Source: Bacteroidota bacterium
Lineage (GTDB): Bacteria; Bacteroidota; Bacteroidia; Bacteroidales; F082
Direction: 5' to 3'
Assembly (NCBI GenBank): GCA_018830105.1
Contig: JAHJTC010000004.1
Coordinates: forward strand, 682,001 to 746,000
Length of the DNA: 64,000 nt
Position 1 is the first letter of the stretch; each line of letters begins with the position of its first letter. A program made the position numbers and the translations under genes. The notes under the pieces were generated by a model, which worked only from the letters and a program-made list of their open reading frames with translations, did not search any database and was not told the origin of the DNA. Shown here piece after piece: positions 34,306 through 41,193 of this stretch.

Positions 34306-36041
34306 ACACTCAAATTGCCCCGCAAATTCTAGCTAAAGCACAGGAATGGCTCAATATGCCTTACGATGCGGAAACCAGTAAAAAAGTTCAGCAGTTGATT
34401 GACAATGATCCCAAAGAACTCGAAGAAAGCTTTTATCGCAGTCTGGAATTTGGCACAGGAGGCTTGCGGGGCATTATGGGCGTGGGCACCAATCGCATGA
34501 ACAAATATACCGTTGCCAAAGCTACACAAGGGTTCGCCAATTACATGAAAAAGATGTTTCCCGGCAAATCGCTGGCTATGGCAATTGCGCACGACTGCCG
34601 CAACAACAGCCCTTATTTTGCCCGAATTACTGCCGAGGTAATGTCGGCAAACGATATTAAGGTTTATCTTTTCGAAGACCTCCGTCCAACGCCGGAGCTT
34701 TCTTTTGCGATCAGAGAATTAAATTGCCAAAGTGGTGTAATGATAACTGCATCGCACAATCCCAAGGAATACAATGGCTACAAAGCCTATTGGGAAGATG
34801 GTGGCCAGCTTATTGCTCCACACGATAAAAATGTGATTGCTGAAGTGGAGCAGATCAACAGCCTGGCAGATGTGAAATTTGATGCCAAAAACGAACTCAT
34901 CGAATATCTTGGAGCGTCATTCGATAACTTGTATATCGAACGCATTAAGGGCTTAAGTCTCTCGCCTGAAATGATTAAACGACAAAAAGATTTTCGCATC
35001 GTTTATACGCCAATACATGGAACTGGTGTAAAACTAACACCACAGGCGCTAAAAGCCTTTGGCTTCGAAGCTGTTTACAATGTGCCGGCACAAGATGAGG
35101 TTGATGGCAATTTCCCAACAGTAATTTCGCCAAACCCTGAGGAACCTGCTGCCCTGAAAATAGCTATTGAAAGAGCACTTGAAGTTGATGCACAACTGGT
35201 TATGGCAACCGATCCTGATGGCGACCGTGTGGGGATTGCTGTGCGCAACGACCAAAATAATTTTGTTTTACTCAATGGTAATCAGGCAGCCAGTCTGCTG
35301 ATTTATTACCTGCTAACCAAATGGCAGGAAAACGGGAAGCTTAAAGGAAAAGAATATATCGTAAAAACCATAGTGACTTCTGAGTTGCTCTTTGATATTG
35401 CAGACAAATTTGGTGTTGAAAAATTTGATGTACTCACTGGCTTCAAATACATCGCCGACATAATTAGAAAGTACGATGGGAAGAAGACATTTATTGGCGG
35501 TGGTGAAGAGAGCTATGGTTATTTGGTTGGTGATTTTGTGCGCGACAAGGATGCAGTAAGTTCTTGTGCCATGCTGGCCGAAACAGCAGCCTGGGCCGCT
35601 GATCAAGGCAAAAGCATGTTTACATTGCTGAAAGAGCTTTATGTGGAATTTGGTTTTTACAAAGAAAAGCTGCTTTCAGTTACCAAGAAAGGGAAAGAAG
35701 GTGCTGAAGCCATAAAAGCCATGATGGAAAAGTTCAGGAATAATGCGCCAAAGCTGATTGGTGGCATCAAACTTATTCAGATTAAAGATTACCAAAACAG
35801 CACGACACAAAATTTACTTACCGGCGAAACTTTAGCTATTGATTTGCCCAAATCTGATGTGTTGCAATTTGTACTCGAGGATGGCTCTAAAATTAGTGTC
35901 CGCCCATCCGGCACTGAGCCGAAAATAAAATTCTATTTTGGTGTAAAGGCATCTTTGGCAGCTGTGAATCTTTATGATGAAACAGATCGCCTGCTTGATG
36001 ATAAAATTGAAGCCATCAAGTCTTCTCTCGAAATATCGTAG
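34302..36041 (+). CDS. Phosphohexomutase (phosphoglucomutase/phosphomannomutase family)
   Basis: 579 residues, the long form (alpha-phosphoglucomutase/PGM2-like). S151 in TASHNPKEYNGYK is the phospho-Ser. DPDGDRVGIAV is the metal loop. GGEESYGYLVG is the sugar-binding loop. RPSGTEPKIKFY is the phosphate-binding loop. It interconverts glucose-6-P/glucose-1-P or the mannose forms, supplying the precursors for the upstream sugar-nucleotide genes. It overlaps the previous gene by 4 bp and ends the operon at a strong terminator. Confidence 0.93.
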   Translation: MNTQIAPQILAKAQEWLNMPYDAETSKKVQQLIDNDPKELEESFYRSLEFGTGGLRGIMGVGTNRMNKYTVAKATQGFANYMKKMFPGKSLAMAIAHDCRNNSPYFARITAEVMSANDIKVYLFEDLRPTPELSFAIRELNCQSGVMITASHNPKEYNGYKAYWEDGGQLIAPHDKNVIAEVEQINSLADVKFDAKNELIEYLGASFDNLYIERIKGLSLSPEMIKRQKDFRIVYTPIHGTGVKLTPQALKAFGFEAVYNVPAQDEVDGNFPTVISPNPEEPAALKIAIERALEVDAQLVMATDPDGDRVGIAVRNDQNNFVLLNGNQAASLLIYYLLTKWQENGKLKGKEYIVKTIVTSELLFDIADKFGVEKFDVLTGFKYIADIIRKYDGKKTFIGGGEESYGYLVGDFVRDKDAVSSCAMLAETAAWAADQGKSMFTLLKELYVEFGFYKEKLLSVTKKGKEGAEAIKAMMEKFRNNAPKLIGGIKLIQIKDYQNSTTQNLLTGETLAIDLPKSDVLQFVLEDGSKISVRPSGTEPKIKFYFGVKASLAAVNLYDETDRLLDDKIEAIKSSLEIS

Positions 36042-36065
36042 GCCTGATTTGATGTATTCAAAAAA

Positions 36066-36115
36066 ATACAGCGCTGTCATTGGTTTGCTAAAAACCACAT
36101 GGCAGCGCTGTTTTA
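36066..36115 (+). terminator. Intrinsic terminator of the nucleotide-sugar operon
   Basis: Arms ACAGCGCTG (36068-36076) and CAGCGCTGT (36103-36111) with further inner pairing (TGGTTT/AAACCA), then TTTT. A-run on the left, so it may also work from the other strand. Confidence 0.85.
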
Positions 36116-36204
36116 GCGATTATCCACCTGGTAATTATAGAACTGACACGACGTTTAAATCCATATTTATGGCTAATTAAGTTTTTATTCCCACTGGCAC
36201 TCCT

Positions 36205-36212
36205 TAATTTTG
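36205..36212 (+). promoter_or_regulatory. Promoter -7 element for the FemAB-like gene
   Basis: TAATTTTG, full TAnnTTTG match, 24 bp before the ATG. -33 is degenerate. Confidence 0.5.
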
Positions 36213-36236
36213 CAGCAAATTTAAAGCCTGTTTTTA

Positions 36237-37361
36237 ATGATCACTAAAGTAGTCCAAAAAGATAGTGAAGAACTCTATGAAACCCCAATCGTTCAGCAAA
36301 CAGCCTATTGGTCTGTTCTAAAACGCAAAATGGGGCACCATATCGTTGCCATAAACTTTAGCACTACAAAAGCTTCTCTTTTTCACCATACACAGCAAGA
36401 TCAATTTATTGTATCAGATTTGCTCGTAATCATTCAACAAATCGATCAGCAACATTCGATAGCTTATGTGCCCTATGGACCTGAGCTGGAACCCGATGAA
36501 GACATTCAGGGACTATTTCTGGAAGAATTATCCGAAAGTTTGCGGTCATTCCTTCCAAAAGACTGCATTATGATCCGTTACGACTTGCACTGGGAATCGT
36601 ATTGGGCCAAAGACAAAAACAACTTCGATCAGCAGGGGCACTGGCTTGGCGAACCGGGATTAGCAACTCAGGAGTTCAGATTCAATTTCAACACGATTAA
36701 TTGGAATTTTGAGAAAGCCTATTCTAATATCCTTCCTTCCAACACCATATTTATCAACCTGCGCAAAAGCACTACGGATATTTTAAACGGCATGAAGCCC
36801 AAAACCAGGTACAACATCAGACTTGCGCAACGAAAAAACGTAGTAGTGAATGCATTGGGCATTGAGAACCTGGATATCTGGTATAAGCTTTATCGGGAAA
36901 CAGCTTCAAGAAATAATATTTTTGTTAATGACATGAAATATTTTGAAACTGTATTAACCACCAAAGCCAATGACAGTTTATCGCCGGCCGAGGTTTTTTT
37001 GTTGGTAGCAGAGTATCAGGAAATCCCTTTGGCTGCTATGTTTTTAATTATTACTTCCAATCGTGCTTCCTATCTTTACGGCGCTTCGTCCTCAAAAAAC
37101 CGCAATATCATGGCCACCTATGCTTTGCAGTGGGAAGCTATGAAGTTCGCCAAAGCCAAAGGCTGCACAGAGTATGATATGTTCGGTGTTGCCCCGCGCC
37201 CGGAGCCTTCGCATCCAATGTATGGATTGTATAAATTTAAGATTGGCTTCGGCGGAAATATCTTTCACAGTCTGGGTTGCTGGGATTATCCTTTAAATGC
37301 TGAAAAATATAACCGGTTCAAATCAACGGAGCTCAACAGCCAGGGCTTTCATACCAACTAA
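36237..37361 (+). CDS. FemAB/FemX-family aminoacyltransferase-like protein
   Basis: 374 residues with two GNAT-like subdomains. MKPKTRYNIRLAQRKNV (about 182-198) and SYLYGASSSKNRNIMATYALQWEAM are the blocks shared with FemX/FemA proteins and related tRNA-dependent or acyl-CoA-dependent acyltransferases. Family role: addition of amino acids to the peptidoglycan stem peptide or lipid II, at the cytoplasmic face of the membrane. In Bacteroidetes many members have unproven substrates. Has its own promoter after the sugar operon terminator. Confidence 0.8.
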   Translation: MITKVVQKDSEELYETPIVQQTAYWSVLKRKMGHHIVAINFSTTKASLFHHTQQDQFIVSDLLVIIQQIDQQHSIAYVPYGPELEPDEDIQGLFLEELSESLRSFLPKDCIMIRYDLHWESYWAKDKNNFDQQGHWLGEPGLATQEFRFNFNTINWNFEKAYSNILPSNTIFINLRKSTTDILNGMKPKTRYNIRLAQRKNVVVNALGIENLDIWYKLYRETASRNNIFVNDMKYFETVLTTKANDSLSPAEVFLLVAEYQEIPLAAMFLIITSNRASYLYGASSSKNRNIMATYALQWEAMKFAKAKGCTEYDMFGVAPRPEPSHPMYGLYKFKIGFGGNIFHSLGCWDYPLNAEKYNRFKSTELNSQGFHTN

Positions 37362-37521
37362 ATTTCGTATTCTTACAGCATGTCTTTTTATTCTTTACGT
37401 GAATTTTAAAAAAATCAGCTGTATGAAATGATGCCATCAATTAACACGCAAATAGTCCTGTTTTTGAGGTTACTTTATACCCAAAAACCTATTGATAAAG
37501 GGTTTTGACAACTTTAATTTG

Positions 37522-37529
37522 TATTTTTG
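37522..37529 (+). promoter_or_regulatory. Promoter -7 element upstream of the candidate structured RNA
   Basis: TATTTTTG (full consensus). A TTG at 37505-37507 is 14 bp upstream, shorter than usual. The next ATG of a long gene is 294 bp away, so it starts a long leader or a separate RNA. Confidence 0.5.
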
Positions 37530-37548
37530 TAATCAATCAGTAAAATTG

Positions 37549-37711
37549 CAAAAGGACAGTAATAAGAAATTATTTACACAGCTTAGTTTATCTATGTGGA
37601 AAATTTAGTGTCTGGGTAAATCCAGGTAGCTGCATACAGAGGTGTGTAATCCGCAAAGCTTATCCTTTTGAATTAACAATAATGAGCTGGCATTTTAGGC
37701 AACTCATTTTG
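37549..37711 (+). ncRNA. Candidate structured RNA or long leader
   Basis: Sits in a 461-bp gene-free gap (37362-37822). Closing stem CAAAAGGA (37549-37556) with TCCTTTTG (37663-37670). AATAA-GAAA-TTATT (37561-37574) is a hairpin with a GNRA-type loop. TTACACA (37574-37580) pairs with TGTGTAA (37643-37649). TCTGGG (37611-37616) pairs with TCCAGG across a TAAA loop. A weaker hairpin (TGAG..CTCA, 37683-37707) followed by TTTT resembles a terminator, which would give an RNA of about 175-180 nt. I do not recognise it as SRP RNA, tmRNA, RNase P or a known riboswitch. A 6S-like RNA is one possibility by size. The pairing is seen by eye only. Confidence 0.4.
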
Positions 37712-37732
37712 CTAACAATCTATCGTTGTAAC

Positions 37733-37819
37733 ATGACCGCATCTTCAAAAAGAATTCCGGTGATTAGCCCTGTAAGAAAAAAGGTTTTAAATCAATTTTT
37801 ATGGTCAAATCTTGAATAG
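37733..37819 (+). CDS. Possible 28-aa leader peptide before the outer-membrane protein gene
   Basis: ATG 37733 to TAG 37817-37819, encoding MTASSKRIPVISPVRKK and 11 more residues, basic. The stop is 3 bp before the next ATG. No recognisable ribosome-binding site. It could be a coupling leader or chance. Confidence 0.25.
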   Translation: MTASSKRIPVISPVRKKVLNQFLWSNLE

Positions 37820-37822
37820 TTT

Positions 37823-39763
37823 ATGAAACGGAAACTGTTCGCCGGATTTTATTTATGCCTGCAGTTGCTTCTGTTAATTTGCATTTTTCAAAGCAAGGTC
37901 TTAAAAGCTCAGGACACCATTTTCCTGAAAAAGAAGTCAACTTTTTACCTAAATGATAGCCTTTACAGAACACTTAATGATACTTTGTTTATACTTCAAC
38001 CAGGCCAAGAATTCGTGCCACTAGACAAGGATTCACTTTTTTATCAAAAACTCAATCAAAAAGGTGTTAGCAGTAAATTTCTACAGGAAATTCTTTCTTT
38101 AACACTACGTCCAAATGCGACAGCCAGTAAGCCTAATGAAGACCTCACAGATGACAGCGATAAATGGGAAGCTTTTCAGGGTTTAACCATCAGTAAAATT
38201 ACAATTAGACAACCACCTGTTGGCGGATTTAGTTTTACTGACACCACTTTTTACTCCACCAAACTTACCGACATCATACAGTCGCTTCATGTATATACCA
38301 AGGTTGATGTAATTAAAAAAAATCTCTATTTCAATGAGGGAGACAGCCTTAACGCCTGGGTGGTTGTTGATAACGAAAAGTACATCCGTAACCTATCGTT
38401 CATTGAAGAAGCCAGGTTCTACCCCAAAAATATCGGAAACGACAGCATTGAATTACTGCTGATCGTTCAGGATAAAATACCCTATGGAATTTTTCCTGAA
38501 TTTCACTCTCAGAAGAAACAAAGCCTTCGCATATGGAACACCAACTTTCTGGGTTATGGCAATGAAATTGGGGGAGGCCTGACGCATCAAAAAAACGAAA
38601 GCCCCGAACTTTATTTATCTTCCTTGTATTTTACTCTCACTAACCTAAAAAAACAATTTATTCAAAATAAAATCGCTTATACCCGATCGCCGGATGAAAA
38701 GCTATTGAATATGAAAATTGGCCGTAACTATCTGGCTCAAGCCTATCAGCTTGCCGGTGGAATTGAACTTGGTTATAGCGACATCAATCTGCCGCATTGG
38801 ATCAATCCTGACACTTCATCGCAAACATCAACAGCTTATGCAGATGGTAATATTTGGGCAGGATACCAGATAGAACTGAATAAAGTGAAAAGAAAATCAA
38901 AACGCCCTGCTTATTTATTTCCGGCTATTGGCATTGAAAACCGATACCATATCGATCGACCTTTAATAAGTGCGGATTCTAATATATTTTTGAGTAACAG
39001 AACCAATATTTACGCATCGTTAAGTATTTTGTCGCAGGATTTTGTTTCAAGCGAAAAACTTTTTGCACAGGGATTATCCCAAACGCTTCCTATTGGAATT
39101 GGATTGAGTTTGACCAGTGGCTTCAGTTTTGGGGAATTTTACAACATGCCCTATCTGGGTATAAGAGTTGTTAATGCTAAGTTGACCAAAAATCAAGGAT
39201 ACCTCCTTTCACAGCTCCAATTCGGAACATTTTTTCATGAAAAATCCTTGAAACAGGGTGCTTTTATTGTAAGCTTAAACCACCTCAGCAAGCTAATTGG
39301 CGCAGGACGATACACTTATAGAACCTCTACCGGAATCCGCTACACATTGGGTATCAACAGAGATACCTACGATAGTCTGTTTCTTAACAACAGTAATGGT
39401 ATCAAAGGCTTAAGTACAAATGCATTAAAAGGGTTTCAGCGACTGAACGCCAATCTTGAATTTATCATCTACACACCCTGGAAATGGATTGGCTTTCATT
39501 TTACGCCGTATTTCATTTTTGAAACCGGATTGATAGGCGACCCTAAACGGTCAATTTTCAAAAACAGGTTTGTTTCGGCCTTTGGCGCCGGCATTCGTCT
39601 GCGTAACGAATTCCTTGTTTTCTCTTCCATTCAGCTGCGTTTCCTTTATTACCCTTACACACCATCGGGTGCTGCTAATTATTCAATAGACGTCTCCGAT
39701 GATCTTGATTTCGACTATTTCGACTTTAATCCTACTGCGCCTGGTCAGGTATGGTTTAAATAA
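37823..39763 (+). CDS. BamA/TamA-like outer-membrane beta-barrel protein
   Basis: 646 residues. Signal peptide (about 1-30, ending KAQ). A POTRA-like domain (about 134-225) ends in NEGDSLNAWVVVDNEKYIRNLSFIEEARFYP, followed by a strand-rich barrel (about 235-646) with short loops and a C-terminal Phe/Lys-ending strand. One POTRA and a barrel suggest the Omp85 superfamily (TamA or a Bacteroidetes-specific relative), but sequence identity to a named family cannot be judged by eye. Outer membrane. Role in protein or lipid assembly is inferred. Confidence 0.65.
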   Translation: MKRKLFAGFYLCLQLLLLICIFQSKVLKAQDTIFLKKKSTFYLNDSLYRTLNDTLFILQPGQEFVPLDKDSLFYQKLNQKGVSSKFLQEILSLTLRPNATASKPNEDLTDDSDKWEAFQGLTISKITIRQPPVGGFSFTDTTFYSTKLTDIIQSLHVYTKVDVIKKNLYFNEGDSLNAWVVVDNEKYIRNLSFIEEARFYPKNIGNDSIELLLIVQDKIPYGIFPEFHSQKKQSLRIWNTNFLGYGNEIGGGLTHQKNESPELYLSSLYFTLTNLKKQFIQNKIAYTRSPDEKLLNMKIGRNYLAQAYQLAGGIELGYSDINLPHWINPDTSSQTSTAYADGNIWAGYQIELNKVKRKSKRPAYLFPAIGIENRYHIDRPLISADSNIFLSNRTNIYASLSILSQDFVSSEKLFAQGLSQTLPIGIGLSLTSGFSFGEFYNMPYLGIRVVNAKLTKNQGYLLSQLQFGTFFHEKSLKQGAFIVSLNHLSKLIGAGRYTYRTSTGIRYTLGINRDTYDSLFLNNSNGIKGLSTNALKGFQRLNANLEFIIYTPWKWIGFHFTPYFIFETGLIGDPKRSIFKNRFVSAFGAGIRLRNEFLVFSSIQLRFLYYPYTPSGAANYSIDVSDDLDFDYFDFNPTAPGQVWFK

Positions 39764-39969
39764 TATCTCCTCAAGAGCCTGCTAATTGCTTTAGCCCATA
39801 AATCATGCTTATTTCACATTGCTTTTGCACTTCTTTATCTACCTGGACGAGCGCTTCCTACTATGAGGTTTGCATTTCAGCATACATAATTTTTCACATG
39901 AAAAACATATAAGACAGGCACAAGGAAGAATTTAGCCTTTCAAATATATAGTTGACTTAATGAAAGCAA

Positions 39970-40422
39970 CTAAACAAGCTGTTTGATTGTAAAATCATTC
40001 TGGTTAAAACTAAATGATTCACCCACTTTCTTTGATTTCATAGCGTGAAACAATGGAACCAACATCGAAATCACAGCGATATCTTCTCCCTTAAAATTAA
40101 CTATTCCCAAACCTATTGCCACAAAAAACACAGCCTTTTCCGTTTGTACCAAGGTGCCAAACCCAACTTCATGGTGTTGCTTAGTCTCGTCCAATCTATT
40201 TAACAAATCCAAATTAGTCATTGCCTGACTTAACTGCTTCGCGAACAAATCTTTTCGGCGTAACTGTTGATTTCTGAACCCATCATAGCGATCTTTGGGA
40301 GCACCATAATTATTAGCCTCCTCCTGGGCGTCATCCATTGCTTTTCGCGCATTGGAGATGGCCTGCTCCTGCAACTCAATCAAATATTGAACAAGTTCTG
40401 CCTTATAAGCTTTTGTTTTCAT
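39970..40422 (-). CDS. GreA/GreB C-terminal-domain-like protein
   Basis: 150 residues from the ATG at 40420-40422 (MKTKAYKAEL). An ATG at 40446 overlaps a promoter -7 element and is not used. N-terminal half helical (coiled coil of the RNAP secondary channel type), C-terminal half VGFGTLVQTEKAVFFVAIG, ISMLVPLFHAMKSKKVGES, FTIKQLV resembles the FKBP-like C-terminal domain of transcript cleavage factors. Similar small Bacteroidetes proteins are often mislabelled as 3-oxoacyl-ACP synthase. The acidic tip residues needed for transcript cleavage are not obvious, so it may bind polymerase without cleaving. Confidence 0.6.
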   Translation of the reverse strand: MKTKAYKAELVQYLIELQEQAISNARKAMDDAQEEANNYGAPKDRYDGFRNQQLRRKDLFAKQLSQAMTNLDLLNRLDETKQHHEVGFGTLVQTEKAVFFVAIGLGIVNFKGEDIAVISMLVPLFHAMKSKKVGESFSFNQNDFTIKQLV

Positions 40423-40431
40423 GATAATCCT

Positions 40432-40439
40432 TAATTTTG
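40432..40439 (+). promoter_or_regulatory. Promoter -7 element for the DUF5063 gene
   Basis: TAATTTTG, full consensus, 45 bp before the ATG at 40485. Confidence 0.5.
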
Positions 40440-40445
40440 CACTCA

Positions 40446-40476
40446 CAAATTTAAGGCTTTGCCCCTACTAAACCAA
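40446..40476 (-). promoter_or_regulatory. Promoter of the GreA/B-like gene
   Basis: Minus strand: TTG (40474-40476), 20-bp spacer, TAAATTTG (40446-40453), 23 bp before the ATG at 40422. It overlaps the divergent promoter at 40432-40439. Confidence 0.6.
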
Positions 40477-40484
40477 ATTATAAA

Positions 40485-41030
40485 ATGGCAACAAATGACC
40501 CCACTTTGTCGAGAAACGTATTAGAAATGGTGGCAGTATCCAGCGAATTTTGCAGCTTTTTAGAAGACGCTTCAAACTTAAAGCCAGAAGTGTTTTTTAG
40601 TTCGTTGCAGGGACTGGTGCCTTTGCTTTATCTCAGAGGCAGTTTGCTGCCGGATATTGAACCCGAATACCCCGAAGCCAATGCGCGTTTTGTTACCGAA
40701 GAGCAATGGGAAGGCCTCTTCAACAGTCTGAGAGAGCTCACCGGTGAACAGGATGAATTTTGGATTATCGACCATACCGGCACCCATATTACCGACACAC
40801 TCAAAGGCAGTTTTGCCGAACACCTTACTGATGTATATCAGGACATGAAGGATTTTGTGCTGCTGTTTAAAAAACCACAGCTAGCTTCCAGAGAAAACGC
40901 CATTGCCTCCTGCAAAGAAAATTTTATCCCTCACTGGGGACGAAGGCTCGCCAATCTGCTTCCTGCGCTTCATCAGGTTAAATCAGATGCCAACCTGGCA
41001 CGAAATTCAGACAAAGATGAATTGATTTAA
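40485..41030 (+). CDS. DUF5063 domain protein
   Basis: 181 residues, acidic, helical, no signal peptide. FCSFLEDASNLKPEVFFSSLQGLVPLLYLRG and AEHLTDVYQDMKDF and WGRRLANLLPALHQV match the family DUF5063, found widely in Bacteroidetes. Cytoplasmic. Function unknown. Divergent from the GreA/B-like gene, with overlapping promoters. Confidence 0.75.
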   Translation: MATNDPTLSRNVLEMVAVSSEFCSFLEDASNLKPEVFFSSLQGLVPLLYLRGSLLPDIEPEYPEANARFVTEEQWEGLFNSLRELTGEQDEFWIIDHTGTHITDTLKGSFAEHLTDVYQDMKDFVLLFKKPQLASRENAIASCKENFIPHWGRRLANLLPALHQVKSDANLARNSDKDELI

Positions 41031-41034
41031 ATAT

Positions 41035-41051
41035 TGTACTTTTTTAGTACA
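41035..41051. repeat. Inverted repeat TGTACT-N5-AGTACA
   Basis: Perfect 6-bp arms (41035-41040 and 41046-41051) with a T5 spacer, 5 bp after the DUF5063 stop and 143 bp before feoAB. It could be a weak hairpin terminator or an operator. No Fur-box similarity seen by eye. Confidence 0.4.
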
Positions 41052-41193
41052 GATTTGTTTCTGCCATTGATCATATTGTCCGGTTTATAACCGCAAAAAC
41101 AGCTTGCCGTTTTTCTATTAATTCAGGCAACAATACCTACTTTTAGGGATGGTCTGGCATGAGTAAAATCTGTTCTTTTGTGCCTGGCTAACT

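Noticed and set aside
40444..40446. Upstream ATG of the GreA/B-like gene
   Set aside because: It overlaps the promoter -7 element at 40446-40453, so transcripts should start after it.
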